NCBI GenBank assembly: GCA_903827375.1
Contig: CAIKHZ010000180.1
Coordinates: 1 to 32,257 of the forward strand
Source of the DNA: Akkermansiaceae bacterium
Lineage (GTDB): Bacteria > Verrucomicrobiota > Verrucomicrobiia > Verrucomicrobiales > Akkermansiaceae
Reading direction: 5' to 3'
Length of the DNA: 32,257 nt
Shown here: positions 8,511 to 18,272 of the stretch, in pieces
Layout: the number at the start of each line of letters is the position of its first letter
Position numbering within the stretch: position 1 is the first letter of the stretch
Made by a program: the position numbers and the translations under genes
The notes under the pieces: generated by a model
Databases searched by the model: none
The model's input: the letters and a program-made list of their open reading frames with translations, nothing else
What the model was told of the DNA's origin: nothing

Positions 8511-10058
8511 CTAGGCGGAACGCCGACGGCGCAGCAGGCCGAGCAGACCCAAACCGCTCAACAAGGCCACGGTTGGCTCGGGCACCAGCGCACTCGTAAG
8601 AAGTTTGCCCGTGCCACTGAAAAACGTGTCGTTTTGGTTATCCGCTCCGGAGGCGCTGGATCCCCAGGTGCCGCCAAGCGTTTGCAGCACTCCATCCAAA
8701 TACAGGGCGCCGATGGTGTCAGTGGCACCGCCGGTATTGAGATTGAGCTTGCCGCCGGTAAACAGGTTCACATGGGAATTATCCCCCAGAGTGGCGTTTT
8801 CCATCTTCAACACCCCCCCGGTGGCCGTCACCGTGGTGTCGCCCGTGTAGGTGTTTAATGCGGTGAGATCGAGCGTGCCCGTGCCTTCCTTCGTCAGACT
8901 GCCCGTGCCGGTGATCACCGTGCTGATACTGCTGCCGCTGAAGGCCGTGGAGATATTGGCCCCTCCTAGCAGATTGACCGTGCCCGCGCCGCTCACCAAG
9001 GCACCATCAGCATTGGCAATCAGCCGGCCGTTGTTGATGTTCAACTGAGCGCTGCTCGAGGTTAGCGTGACGGTCCCGGCCGTGGCTGTGCTGATTGCGT
9101 CTGCGCCGCCGCTGCCCAAATTGAACTGGTTGTTGCTGCCGTTCATGAGGACCGAGCCAACATTGCTCAGCGATCCACCGTTGGAAACATTCATCGCGTT
9201 GTCTGATGCTGTTGGGTCAACATGATTTCCCACCTGAAGGTTGCCTCCGTGCAAATTCCACGACGATCCGGGGCCGGTAACAGTCGCCGTCATGTTAGAG
9301 ACACCTGCCTGATTGCTGATGTTGCCGCTACCGCTGTTGGCCACGCCACCGTTGCTGATCGTCAGCGTCGAGTAGGAGGCTCCATAACCGGCTCCTTGTG
9401 ATGGATTTAAACTGATAGCAGCGTTCGTCGTCAACTGTGAACCGGCACCATCGATGGTAAGAGAATTAAGCTGGTTACCCCCAAAACGGCCAGCGATATA
9501 AATGCCCAGTTTGGGCGACGTGAACACGCCGCCGTTGCTGACAACGATCTGGGCGTTGGAGCCGGAAAGCCAGATGTTCGCCCCCCAGCTCGCACTGCCG
9601 TTGGTGAACGTCGAACCGCTGCCCGTCACCGTGAACGTACTAGGGGCCACGAGGGACGTCGATCCCAGATAAAGGGTTCCCGAGTTGGTGACGCCGCTCG
9701 CCGGCACGAGGGCCATTGTGCCGCCGCCTTGGACCGTAATGCTTTGGCCGCTTCCAGTGTCGAAATGGATGTTCTTGTTGCTATTGGCCACCATGGTCAG
9801 TGAACCGGTACCGTTGACGACCAAAGCCTCGTTGTTGACGCCGGCACTGATGGAGCCGGAGGTAATGCCCAGTGACCCGCCATTATCGACTGTCAGGGTG
9901 ACATTGGAATTGGCGACGCCCACACTCACGCCATCAGTCGAAGTGACTGCGCTATTGAGGGTGGTATTTGCGTCGTAACCGATACCTGAGGCGGTATGGG
10001 CGATGCTGAGCGCGACGATGGATGAGGCAAGAAAACGGAAGGAATGGGTTGGCTTCAC
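8511..10058 (-). CDS. PEP-CTERM sorted beta-strand repeat protein
   Basis: A 515-residue exported protein. The N-terminus (KPTHSFRFLASSIVALSIAH) is a signal peptide whose KPTHS start resembles that of AT-repeat paralogue 1. The middle is a Gly/Ser/Asn/Thr-rich beta-helix with repeated 'VNGTGSL', 'SNGGV' and 'GAGSQL' turns. One autotransporter-associated repeat (TGTGSLTKEGTGTLDLTALN) occurs around residue 390. The last ~24 residues are a textbook PEP-CTERM sorting signal: VPEP, a hydrophobic helix (ALLSGLGLLGLL), then RRRR. Proteins with this tail are processed by an exosortase, often in exopolysaccharide-producing bacteria; no exosortase gene is in this window. It starts with GTG at 10058. 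It is the only one of the five AT-repeat proteins here with this tail. Confidence 0.9.
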   Translation of the reverse strand: MKPTHSFRFLASSIVALSIAHTASGIGYDANTTLNSAVTSTDGVSVGVANSNVTLTVDNGGSLGITSGSISAGVNNEALVVNGTGSLTMVANSNKNIHFDTGSGQSITVQGGGTMALVPASGVTNSGTLYLGSTSLVAPSTFTVTGSGSTFTNGSASWGANIWLSGSNAQIVVSNGGVFTSPKLGIYIAGRFGGNQLNSLTIDGAGSQLTTNAAISLNPSQGAGYGASYSTLTISNGGVANSGSGNISNQAGVSNMTATVTGPGSSWNLHGGNLQVGNHVDPTASDNAMNVSNGGSLSNVGSVLMNGSNNQFNLGSGGADAISTATAGTVTLTSSSAQLNINNGRLIANADGALVSGAGTVNLLGGANISTAFSGSSISTVITGTGSLTKEGTGTLDLTALNTYTGDTTVTATGGVLKMENATLGDNSHVNLFTGGKLNLNTGGATDTIGALYLDGVLQTLGGTWGSSASGADNQNDTFFSGTGKLLTSALVPEPTVALLSGLGLLGLLRRRRSA

Positions 10059-10112
10059 GGATCTAGGTTTGATGGATGGTTTTAATTTTCGTTTGGCTGA
10101 TATGCGGAGTTA

Positions 10113-10191
10113 TACGAACGATTTATCGATGCCTCAGCTAGGGTCTCGCACTTTCCGAAAACCGTCATGTCCCTTAAGTAAGGGACATGAC
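10113..10191 (-). promoter_or_regulatory. Composite upstream element of the PEP-CTERM gene (best palindrome)
   Basis: The distal part is a 28-bp perfect inverted repeat at 10164-10191: GTCATGTCCCTTA, two bases, then its exact complement. A TTCC motif lies at 10153. The proximal TACGAA at 10113 is again 55 bp from TGTCCC (10168) and begins a CGA..TTTA..TCG dyad. The site lies in the 298-bp divergent gap with the plus-strand sulfotransferase gene, so it could act on both. Confidence 0.65.
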
Positions 10192-10356
10192 AGGTGCATC
10201 AAGCCAACGCGGCAATGGCCGAAAACCGTCGATCCTTCGGGCAAATCGGACATCATAACCGACTGAGAAATAGCTGATAACTACTTCAATTTGCATGGAA
10301 AATCGTGATTGCGCTTCCAGTCCCCGCAGTGATTCATTAGATCATCCCTCCACCCG

Positions 10357-11880
10357 ATGGCCATTGACCCAAGCCTTCAAAATACCGTCCAAGCAGCTTT
10401 CGACGTGCAGGATTACGTCCATGCGCGGGCATTGATCGAGCATGCACTAACTGCGGACAAGGGTGACAAGCAGCTCTTCGCCTGCCTTGCCACAGCCAAT
10501 GCCCATGGCTCGCGGTTCACGACGGCACGAGGGCAAATCGCCCAACTCTTGGCGGAACTAACGCCTGCAAGCCGCCTCCATTGGAGCGGTGTCTTCGGCT
10601 TCGTGTGGAGCGAGCTTGGCCGCTATGATTTGACCGAACCGCTATTGCGCGAAGCCTTGCGCCAACCGGAGGCCGTGGCTCTCGTCCATGAGAAGCTGGC
10701 CGATGCGTTGGAGCATTTGCGCAGGCTTCCCGAAGCGCTTGAAACGACCCGCGCCGGGCTTGCGCGTTTCCCAATGCACCCTGGCATCATGGTGGTGCGA
10801 GCGCGGATATTGCGCCGGATGGACGACCCCGATCAGGCGCAAGCCGCGCTGCGCAAAGTCATCCATTCGCCCATCACCTCTGCCGCAGCGAAAACGGCGG
10901 CCTTCTATGAAATGGGGCATCTGCGCGAAGCGCAAGGACGTTACGCCGAGGCGTTTGCTGCCTTCACGCAGGCCAAGACTCTTCAAAAAAAAGCGGAGGC
11001 ACGCTTCGTGAACCTTTGGCACCAGAGGCAAGCCACTGCCGAAAATGCCGACCTGCTGCCAACGCAGGAAGACTTCGCGCGCTTTGCAGAGGCGGCGCAA
11101 CCGCTGCATAACCCGTCGCGCCGCATCGCCTTTCTGGTTGGCTGCCCGCGCTCAGGCACCACGCTGCTGGAGCGCGTGCTCGAGACGCACCCCGGATTGG
11201 TTGGAGCCTCCGAAACCGCGACCTTCGGCCACGAAGTGTGGGGCCCACTGGTGGCTTCCCTTCATGCCGAGCGAAAGGTCGAAGGCATGGCCGATGCCCT
11301 TCGCCGCGTGACCAGCGCCCTCTTGGAGAAAGCGCGCGACACGCATTGGGCACTGTTGCCAGACGCCTTGGAGCAAGCGGTTGACGGGCGCTTGGTGCTG
11401 GATAAAAACCCATCCTCGCTTGCGATTGTCTCAGCCATCAAGTGTCTTCATCCGGAAGCCCCGTTGCTGGTGGCCAGGCGCGATCCACGGGCGTTGCTAT
11501 GGTCCTGCTATACCCAGCATTTCACGGTCAACGCTGAGAGTGCCGCATTTCTCGATCTGAACACCACCAGCGCGCACATCTCGACGCTGCTGCAAAATTG
11601 GGTGACATTGCGCCAACGCATCGCACAGCCGTGGCACGAGGTGTGGTACGAGAAGACGGTCAAGGATTTGCCAGGCCAGGCCCATGAGATTTTGAATTTT
11701 CTCGGACTGCCATGGCGAGAGGAAGTGCTTGCCTACCACGCAAGAAACGATTTGGTGCGCTCCCCATCCTACGCGCAGGCCTCGCAGCCTATATACGACA
11801 CGTCGCTGGCCATGTGGCAAAATTACGCGGAATTTCTGACCCCCCACCTGCACCCACTCCTGCCCTATCTGGACGAGTGA
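10357..11880 (+). CDS. TPR-repeat sulfotransferase
   Basis: A 507-residue predicted cytoplasmic protein that should transfer sulfate from PAPS to an acceptor. Residues 1-225 are helical and look like tetratricopeptide repeats (ALIEHALTADKGDKQLFACLA; AQAALRKVIHS; GRYAEAFAAFTQA). The sulfotransferase domain begins around residue 255. It has the 5'-phosphosulfate-binding loop VGCPRSGTTLLERVL (261-275) and a 3'-phosphate-binding segment RRDPRALLWSCY (374-385). The architecture matches the TPR-plus-Sulfotransfer_3-type proteins of many bacteria; the acceptor cannot be read from sequence (glycan, lipid or protein). There is no signal peptide. ATG 10357 is the first start in frame; no strong ribosome site is visible. 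Its stop directly abuts the ATG of the GH20-esterase gene, so the two are probably cotranscribed, hinting at sulfated amino-sugar glycans, but this is inference. Confidence 0.87.
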   Translation: MAIDPSLQNTVQAAFDVQDYVHARALIEHALTADKGDKQLFACLATANAHGSRFTTARGQIAQLLAELTPASRLHWSGVFGFVWSELGRYDLTEPLLREALRQPEAVALVHEKLADALEHLRRLPEALETTRAGLARFPMHPGIMVVRARILRRMDDPDQAQAALRKVIHSPITSAAAKTAAFYEMGHLREAQGRYAEAFAAFTQAKTLQKKAEARFVNLWHQRQATAENADLLPTQEDFARFAEAAQPLHNPSRRIAFLVGCPRSGTTLLERVLETHPGLVGASETATFGHEVWGPLVASLHAERKVEGMADALRRVTSALLEKARDTHWALLPDALEQAVDGRLVLDKNPSSLAIVSAIKCLHPEAPLLVARRDPRALLWSCYTQHFTVNAESAAFLDLNTTSAHISTLLQNWVTLRQRIAQPWHEVWYEKTVKDLPGQAHEILNFLGLPWREEVLAYHARNDLVRSPSYAQASQPIYDTSLAMWQNYAEFLTPHLHPLLPYLDE

Positions 11881-14502
11881 ATGAACCGTGGGAAAGAAGC
11901 ACTCTGGATGCCGAGTAAGTACCGAGTCCTCATGAAATTGCCACCCCCTGCACCACATTCATTGAATTCATCCGTTAGGGATGCAATCACCGCACGATCA
12001 GGCCCACGGCATGGCACCCGCTGGCTGCTCACCGGCATCCTGATTTCCGCCATGGGCGGCTTGCCGCAAACCCTGGCGGAACCGCTGGTGCAGGTGGTTA
12101 CAGACCCCATCCAAGTCATCCCGTTGCCGCGCGTGATCCGCCCGGCCACAGGCACGTTCACCCTGACGCCTCAAACACAGATCTTCGTGAAATCACCTGA
12201 ATTAACGGATGTGGCTCGCTACCTATCAGATATGCTGGCTCCGGCCACGGGCATGCAACTGGCCGTTGGACCACTCCCGTCCACTGCCTCGCGCGGCATC
12301 GTGTTGGCGCTGGACAAAAACCGCAGCGACCTCGGGCAGGAGGGTTACGCTCTCAACTGCACGCCGGAGGCGCTGACGCTAACGGCCGCCATGCCGGCCG
12401 GCGTGTTCTATGGCGTGCAGACATTGCGGCAGTTGCTCCCAATCCAAATCGAGAGCCGGCAGCCAGTCGCTAACATCACTTGGACGGTGCCCTGCGTCAC
12501 CATCGAGGATCAGCCGCGCTTCCAGTGGCGCGGCTATCTGCTCGACCCCGCGCGACACTTCCGGACCAAGCAAGATCTCAAGCACATGATCGACCTGCTG
12601 GCCATGCAGAAACTCAACGTCATGCAGCTCCACCTGACCGATGACCAGGGCTGGCGGATTGAAATCAAAAAGTATCCCAAGCTAACGGAAATCGGCGCGC
12701 GACTGGCGGATTGCAGCGGCAAGAAAGGCGACACCTGGTTTTACCGACAGGATGACATCAGGGAACTCGTGGCCTACGCGGCAAGCCGGTTTGTCACCTT
12801 GGTCCCGGAAATTGAGATGCCCGGCCACAGCGGCGCAGCCACCACGGCGTATCCCGAACTGGCGTGCGGCGGCACGCCCTCCTCCGCGCTTTGCGTGGCG
12901 CAAGAGCACACGTTCGAATTCGCCAGCGCTGTGCTCGACGAGGTGCTGGCGCTTTTCCCATCGCCCTATATTCATATCGGTGCCGATGAGGTAAGCCCGG
13001 CGCGCTGGCGGGCTTGCCCGCAGTGCAAGCCGCTGATGGACAAGTTGGCCCAAACCGCGTTGCCCGCTGACGTGACACCCTTCCGACTGCCGCCAAATGC
13101 CGCAGCCGGCGTGCCGTTTCAAGCGGATATCGCCCGCTTGCAGGGTGAGTTCATCCGACGCATCGACCATTATCTAACATCAAAGGGGCGGCGCATGATC
13201 GGCTGGGATGAAATCATGGAAGGCGGATTGCAGGCCGACAGTCGCGCGCTGGCCATGGCATGGCGGGGCGCTCGGGCGATCCTCGGTGCCGCCGGACAGA
13301 ATCACGACGTGATCGTCGCCTTGCATCCAGATCTCTATCTGGACAACGCCACCAACCTTGAGCAGACCTACGCCTTCGAACCGGTGCCAACCGATATGCC
13401 ACCCGGGCAGGAGACCCATGTGCTCGGCCTCCAAGGCAACATGTGGGGCGAAAACACGTCGTCGATCCAGCGCGTCGAGCAACAATCATTCCCGCGCCTC
13501 TGCGCCATCGCGGAAACCGCTTGGTCCTCCCGCTCCAACCGCAATTTCCCAAATTTTGTCAGTCGCCTCGTGCCATTCAAGGCACGCCTGATGTTGCTGG
13601 GCGTGAATGGCACCGCTACGGGGGCGCCATGGCCCGCCGCCACGCTGCAGGCGCTGCCGCAGAAGCCGGCCAAGCTCTCGCTCTGGGCAGGCCAGGCACC
13701 CATCGGTGACGGCACCTTTGAGGCGGCTGATGTTCCCATCACCGTTTATCTGGCGGATCCCGCCAAGGCCAATGGGGCGGCCATCGTGCTTTGCGCAGGC
13801 GGCGGATATGGCGGCTTGGTCATCGATGCGGAAGGCCACAACATCGCCAAGTGGCTTAACCAGCATGGCATCGCCGGCATCGTGCTGGAATACCGATTGC
13901 CGAAAGGAAGACCCATTATTCCATTGCTAGACGCGCAACGCGCCATCCGCACGCTGCGTGCCAACTCCAACAAGTGGAACATCAATCCCAACCGCATCGG
14001 CATCATGGGATTCTCCGCTGGTGGCCATCTGGCGGCCATGGCCGGCACCCGCTTTGACGCCGGCAATCCCGAGGCGACCGATCCATTGGAACGACTCAGT
14101 TGCCGGCCGGATTTTGTGATGCTGGTCTATCCGGTCATCACGATGGGGGAGAAAACCTCACCTGGAACCAGGGACAACCTGCTAGGACCCAACCCGACAC
14201 CTGAAATGGTGGAGCGATTCTCCGCTGAAAAGCAGGTAACCGACAAGACGCCACCGATGTTCATCACCCATAGCAAGCTCGACTCCGGCGTGTCGGTGGA
14301 GAACAGCCGGATGCTGAGCGAGGCACTCAAGGCTCACCAAGTGCCGGCAGAGTATATGGAACTTGCCACCGGCAACCACACCCTCAACGCCCTCTGGGGT
14401 GCGCTGTGGGATTCTATCAGAACCAGGATGCTCGCATGGCTTGGCGCACAGAACATGATTCCTGAAACAGACGCCACCCGCCCGGTGCAGCCCAGCAAGT
14501 GA
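11881..14502 (+). CDS. Secreted GH20 beta-N-acetylhexosaminidase fused to an alpha/beta-hydrolase esterase
   Basis: An 873-residue two-enzyme fusion. A hydrophobic signal segment (WLLTGILISAMGGLPQTLAE) lies at ~48-67, after an unusually long basic N-terminus; ATG 11908 or 11932 are alternative starts. Residues ~75-205 fit the GH20 N-terminal domain. The TIM barrel follows (FQWRGYLLDPARHF, 214-227), with the catalytic Asp369-Glu370 pair in HIGADEV, His316 in EMPGHSG, and tryptophans in GWDE (442), MAWRG (461) and NMWGE (522). GH20 enzymes release terminal GlcNAc or GalNAc by substrate-assisted catalysis. From ~598 a second domain starts (LWAGQAPIGDG). It has oxyanion loop CAGGGYGG (638-645), nucleophile Ser712 in GFSAGG, and candidate Asp801 and His833; this matches the Aes/acetylxylan-esterase-like family. 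The usual GxHGF context is GNHTL here. The fusion implies coupled deacylation and hexosamine release. The gene directly abuts the sulfotransferase gene. Confidence 0.9.
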   Translation: MNRGKEALWMPSKYRVLMKLPPPAPHSLNSSVRDAITARSGPRHGTRWLLTGILISAMGGLPQTLAEPLVQVVTDPIQVIPLPRVIRPATGTFTLTPQTQIFVKSPELTDVARYLSDMLAPATGMQLAVGPLPSTASRGIVLALDKNRSDLGQEGYALNCTPEALTLTAAMPAGVFYGVQTLRQLLPIQIESRQPVANITWTVPCVTIEDQPRFQWRGYLLDPARHFRTKQDLKHMIDLLAMQKLNVMQLHLTDDQGWRIEIKKYPKLTEIGARLADCSGKKGDTWFYRQDDIRELVAYAASRFVTLVPEIEMPGHSGAATTAYPELACGGTPSSALCVAQEHTFEFASAVLDEVLALFPSPYIHIGADEVSPARWRACPQCKPLMDKLAQTALPADVTPFRLPPNAAAGVPFQADIARLQGEFIRRIDHYLTSKGRRMIGWDEIMEGGLQADSRALAMAWRGARAILGAAGQNHDVIVALHPDLYLDNATNLEQTYAFEPVPTDMPPGQETHVLGLQGNMWGENTSSIQRVEQQSFPRLCAIAETAWSSRSNRNFPNFVSRLVPFKARLMLLGVNGTATGAPWPAATLQALPQKPAKLSLWAGQAPIGDGTFEAADVPITVYLADPAKANGAAIVLCAGGGYGGLVIDAEGHNIAKWLNQHGIAGIVLEYRLPKGRPIIPLLDAQRAIRTLRANSNKWNINPNRIGIMGFSAGGHLAAMAGTRFDAGNPEATDPLERLSCRPDFVMLVYPVITMGEKTSPGTRDNLLGPNPTPEMVERFSAEKQVTDKTPPMFITHSKLDSGVSVENSRMLSEALKAHQVPAEYMELATGNHTLNALWGALWDSIRTRMLAWLGAQNMIPETDATRPVQPSK

Positions 14503-14518
14503 ACCTATTCTCACTTGC
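14495..14518. terminator. Hairpin between convergent genes
   Basis: GCAAGTGA (14495-14502) and TCACTTGC (14511-14518) form a perfect 8-bp stem with an 8-nt loop. The stem includes the stop codon of the GH20-esterase gene, and the converging AT-repeat gene ends at 14522. There is no T-tract on either strand, so the terminator call is tentative. Confidence 0.4.
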
Positions 14519-14521
14519 CGA

Positions 14522-17500
14522 TCACTGGCCGGCGGCCTCAAGCCTGCCGAAGAGTTTGCTGCCGTCCAAGGCTTTGGACTGGGGGATCTCGGCAATGATC
14601 GTGTCATAGTCGTCGCCATTATCGGTGACGGTGAACTTGACGTCATCGACGGAGTTAACTCCGTAGGCACTGGGCACGACGGCGGAATGCCACAAGTCGC
14701 TGGTACCGAGGTCGCTGCTGTATTGCACGCTCAGCGTGGTGCCCAGCCGCTTGCCCATCTTGAGGACTTTGAAGTTGAACAACTTCAAGTAGCCCGAGTC
14801 AAGGATGCCCTGCGGCAGCAACCCGCTGCTGTTGGACATCGCGGCACCGCCCAGGATCCAGGCCAGACCGTTGCTCACGCCGTCGTTGTTCGCATCGGCG
14901 TTGAAGCCCTCCATGCCTGACGGCACCCCGGTCTGGCTGCCCATGTGGGCCGCGAACTGGCTTTGAACCGCGAACGACCCGCTCACCGCTTCCGACAAGC
15001 TGGGGCCGGTGGCACCCAGCGTGAAACTGCCTGCTTGGTCGATCCACAGCCCGCTGCCGGTGATGAGCCCGTTGCCCGCTCCGGTGCCGATGTCATAACC
15101 AGTCGTGCCTTGCAGCGTGCCCGCGCCGGACTTGATCGCAATGGTAACGGTTTCGCTGGCAGCCAACCCGACCGCCGAATCGTTGCCGTAGGCGTCCCGC
15201 GTCCTGACCACCGGTTGCGTCCCGAAGGCACTGCCCACAGTCGCACCGGCCGGATTGATCGTGAAAACAAACGCCGACGCAGCCGCCGGCGTGATGACAC
15301 ATGCCGGTGTGGTCGTCGTCTTGACTCCCGCCGCCACCGTCGCCGTGGCGGTCAGCATCTTGTCGGTGCCCACCAAATTGATGTTGAGGCCATTGGCCGA
15401 GAAGTCGGCCACGCCGGCTGCGGCAGGCATTGAATAGGTGCCGTCGAGAGTGCCGGTGCCCGTCGTCAACGTCAGGGCGACGCTCACCGTGGAGTCAGCA
15501 CCAGAATTGACCACGTTGCCGTAGGCGTCCTCGATCTTGACCACCGGTTGCGTCGCGAACGGCACACCTGCCATCGTGCTTGACGAGGGTTGCGTGGTGA
15601 ATACCAGCTGCGAGGCTGCCGCAGCATTGATGGTGATACCCGAAATGTTACCGGTCTTGGTGTTGCCGTCGGTCGCCGTGAGCGTCACGCTGCCCGCCGT
15701 GGTGGTCTTGGCGCTGATGGTGAAGGTGCCGCTGGCGAGCGTCTTGGTATTGTCCCCGAAGGTGCCGTTGCCGTCGCTGTCAAACACCACGCCTCCGCTG
15801 CCCGTCAGGGTCACCACAGTTGAACTGTCGCTTACCGTGCTGCCGCCGCTGTCCTTGGCCGTCACGGTCACGGTGAATGCGGTTCCAGCAGTCTGCGATG
15901 CGGACGCGCTGACATCGTAGTGGTCGATGGTGGCTCCACCGGTATTGACGTCCAGATACGTGTGCGTGGAGTCACCACTCAAAACGAGGTTGTAGGTGGT
16001 GCTGTTAACCGTTAGGGAACTGTTGGCGAGGCTGAACCGGGTGTAGTCGAGCCCGCTGGGGGCGGTGATCAGCGTGTAGGCATGGGTGCCGGTGGTCAGA
16101 CTGGTCGCGCTTGTCAAGGCTGCCACATTGATCGTTTGAGTGCCGGTCAGCGAGACGCCGCCCAAGGCATGGATCACGTCCGCAAGGCTGATGCCGAGGT
16201 CAAACTTCAGGGTGCTGGTGTTCAGGACCACGTTGTTATTGAGCGCCAGGATGCCCAGATTGGTGCCGTCCTGCATGTCCAGGGTGCGGCCGCTGGCATC
16301 CATTGCGCCGTTGACGGTGGCAGTGCCGGTGCCCTTGGCGGAGAGCGTCTGCGCCAAAGCATATCCACTCACGGCCGAGACGTCGAAGGTGGCGCCGCCG
16401 GCAATGGCGATGCCGGAAGAAGAGTTGATCGAACCGCTGGCACCCAAGGCCAGGGTGCCCTTGTTGAGGGTCGTTGCACCGTTGTAGGTGTTCGCCGACA
16501 TCAGCTTGAGCGTACCGTTGCTCGTGCTCGTGAGGGCCATGCCGCCGCTGCCTTGGATACCGCCGGTGACGGTCAATTCCGTTGTCCCGCCCATGACGGT
16601 GATCGGAATCTGGTTGCCACCGCCCGTGCCTGTATTCGTCATCATGCCGCCGGCGAAGGAATCCGAGACGGTTGTGGAGACCGCTGCGGAGAATAGCAAG
16701 TTGCCGCCGTTGACGTTGTCAAACGATACCTGGTGGGCAATCGTGTTGTTGCCCGCGCACACCAAGCCGAGGTAATGATTGTTTCCTTGTGTCGTGGTAA
16801 AGTCGTAATTGCCTGCCCCGGTATCGGTGGAACCCTTCAAATAAAGCCGGTTGCCCCCCTGCCATTGCACCAAGGACCCAGTCGCAAAGGCCGGGAGGGT
16901 AAAAACGTCGGTTGTCTGACTTCTGTAGGCCAGTCCGGCACCGGTGTTCAGTTTTATTTGGCCCGCATTGCCCGTCGGGGTTTGACCGTTTACGTCGTAA
17001 AATCCCATGCTATTGCAGGTTATTCCGCTAGCCGAGCCACTGGCTAAAGCGGCGGCGGAGCCAAAACTCCACACGGAGGGCTGGCCGGTTGTGGTATCCG
17101 TGCCTGAGACGGTCGCATTGAATGTGTTTAACAGGTTAATCGTGTTGGTTCCAACAGACGCAGTACCGCCGTTGGTAATGTTCCAAGTGCCGCCAGCTCC
17201 CAAGCCGTTGTTGTTACTCCTTATTATCCCTGATATGGTCGATCCCGCACCATCCACATTGACGACGTTGGTGGCAACGTTGCCTACTCCCAGCCGACCT
17301 GACGCATTAAATACAGCACCGTTTTTGACGTTCAGCGTGTTGTTCCCAAAGCTGGCAGTGCCGACATTAAAGGCACTTAAAAATTGAACACTCCCACCAT
17401 CGATTGTCAGCGTGTTGTACCCGGTCGATTGTCCAATGCCCGTTTGGTTGCCTGGGTTATTTATCGTGAAACCATAGGTTGTGCCGCTTAAAGGCGCAGT

Positions 17501-18232
17501 GTTTTTAATCGACAGGCTGCTGCTGGTGGCAAGTGTGTTTCCACTCTCGACAATCCCGTTGCCAACGGCCGAGCCGTTAGTATAGCAGTATTCTTGTCCG
17601 CTGGTGCCGTTGAGGTCAACGACGAATGCGCCTTGCCTGACGAAGAAACCGTCCCACGAATTTGGGGATGTGGCGTGGTTGTTCGCATTGACAATATTCC
17701 CGACGATGTTAACCGGGTTGGACGAGTAGTTGGTCCAGTATTGCTGTGTAGCCACCCCAGTGCTTCCATTCAGCACGATGTTCACCGGGTTCGCGGCAGT
17801 TCCAATCGTGACTGGCCCAGCACCCGCAGCGACGTTGATTGTATTGTTGCCAGCTACGCTGGTTATAGTAACTCCCGGTGCCTTGCCCAAAGTGAGCGTC
17901 CGGGTCGTGGAATCGGATCCAAGGGTCGTGGTGCCGGTGTTGTTGCATGTGATGCCGGCGATGCTGGTGTTGGCATTCAACTGGACGAGGGTGGCCCCGT
18001 AGTAGTTGGATCCGTTAAAAAATGCAATGTCGGCGGAGCCTGGAGCGGTCCCCGTCCCTCCGTCGCCAGTCGTGTTCGTCGACCAGTCGGCACCGTTGGC
18101 CCAGTTGTCGGTGTTAGTAGTGTCCCAGTAGTAGTTCGTCGCATGGGTACCAGCCGTCAGCGCCAGCAGCGCCGCCAGTGCGAGCGCGAAGGGTTTCAGT
18201 TCGCCCGCCATCTGATAGGTCTTGATTTGCAT
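14522..18232 (-). CDS. Large secreted AT-repeat protein with Ig-like domains
   Basis: A 1236-residue exported protein. The signal peptide can begin at M1 or M8 (MAGELKPFALALAALLALTA). After it, NYYWDTTNTDNWANGADWS is the W-rich opening motif seen in many AT-repeat passengers. The region up to ~765 is beta-helix-like, with AT-repeats such as GGMALTSTSNGTLKLMSANT. About residues 770-1090 hold three tandem Ig-like (filamin/invasin-type) domains: two share the signature 'ATQPVVKIEDAYGN' / 'GTQPVVRTRDAYGN', the first starts HYDVSASASQTAGTAF. The last ~145 residues form the verrucomicrobial C-terminal module (FNADANNDGVSNGLAWILGG). No PEP-CTERM tail is present. The gene follows the two-component regulator gene on the same strand with a 139-bp gap holding the palindromic element, so it may be separately transcribed. 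Adhesion or matrix function is inferred. Confidence 0.87.
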   Translation of the reverse strand: MQIKTYQMAGELKPFALALAALLALTAGTHATNYYWDTTNTDNWANGADWSTNTTGDGGTGTAPGSADIAFFNGSNYYGATLVQLNANTSIAGITCNNTGTTTLGSDSTTRTLTLGKAPGVTITSVAGNNTINVAAGAGPVTIGTAANPVNIVLNGSTGVATQQYWTNYSSNPVNIVGNIVNANNHATSPNSWDGFFVRQGAFVVDLNGTSGQEYCYTNGSAVGNGIVESGNTLATSSSLSIKNTAPLSGTTYGFTINNPGNQTGIGQSTGYNTLTIDGGSVQFLSAFNVGTASFGNNTLNVKNGAVFNASGRLGVGNVATNVVNVDGAGSTISGIIRSNNNGLGAGGTWNITNGGTASVGTNTINLLNTFNATVSGTDTTTGQPSVWSFGSAAALASGSASGITCNSMGFYDVNGQTPTGNAGQIKLNTGAGLAYRSQTTDVFTLPAFATGSLVQWQGGNRLYLKGSTDTGAGNYDFTTTQGNNHYLGLVCAGNNTIAHQVSFDNVNGGNLLFSAAVSTTVSDSFAGGMMTNTGTGGGNQIPITVMGGTTELTVTGGIQGSGGMALTSTSNGTLKLMSANTYNGATTLNKGTLALGASGSINSSSGIAIAGGATFDVSAVSGYALAQTLSAKGTGTATVNGAMDASGRTLDMQDGTNLGILALNNNVVLNTSTLKFDLGISLADVIHALGGVSLTGTQTINVAALTSATSLTTGTHAYTLITAPSGLDYTRFSLANSSLTVNSTTYNLVLSGDSTHTYLDVNTGGATIDHYDVSASASQTAGTAFTVTVTAKDSGGSTVSDSSTVVTLTGSGGVVFDSDGNGTFGDNTKTLASGTFTISAKTTTAGSVTLTATDGNTKTGNISGITINAAAASQLVFTTQPSSSTMAGVPFATQPVVKIEDAYGNVVNSGADSTVSVALTLTTGTGTLDGTYSMPAAAGVADFSANGLNINLVGTDKMLTATATVAAGVKTTTTPACVITPAAASAFVFTINPAGATVGSAFGTQPVVRTRDAYGNDSAVGLAASETVTIAIKSGAGTLQGTTGYDIGTGAGNGLITGSGLWIDQAGSFTLGATGPSLSEAVSGSFAVQSQFAAHMGSQTGVPSGMEGFNADANNDGVSNGLAWILGGAAMSNSSGLLPQGILDSGYLKLFNFKVLKMGKRLGTTLSVQYSSDLGTSDLWHSAVVPSAYGVNSVDDVKFTVTDNGDDYDTIIAEIPQSKALDGSKLFGRLEAAGQ

Positions 18233-18272
18233 GATGTTTTTCCTGATTTTTTGTTGGATTTTTGTTGGATTT

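Noticed and set aside
14182..14670. Minus-strand frame spanning the ends of the convergent genes
   Set aside because: No domain, and it overlaps the 3' ends of two convincing genes.
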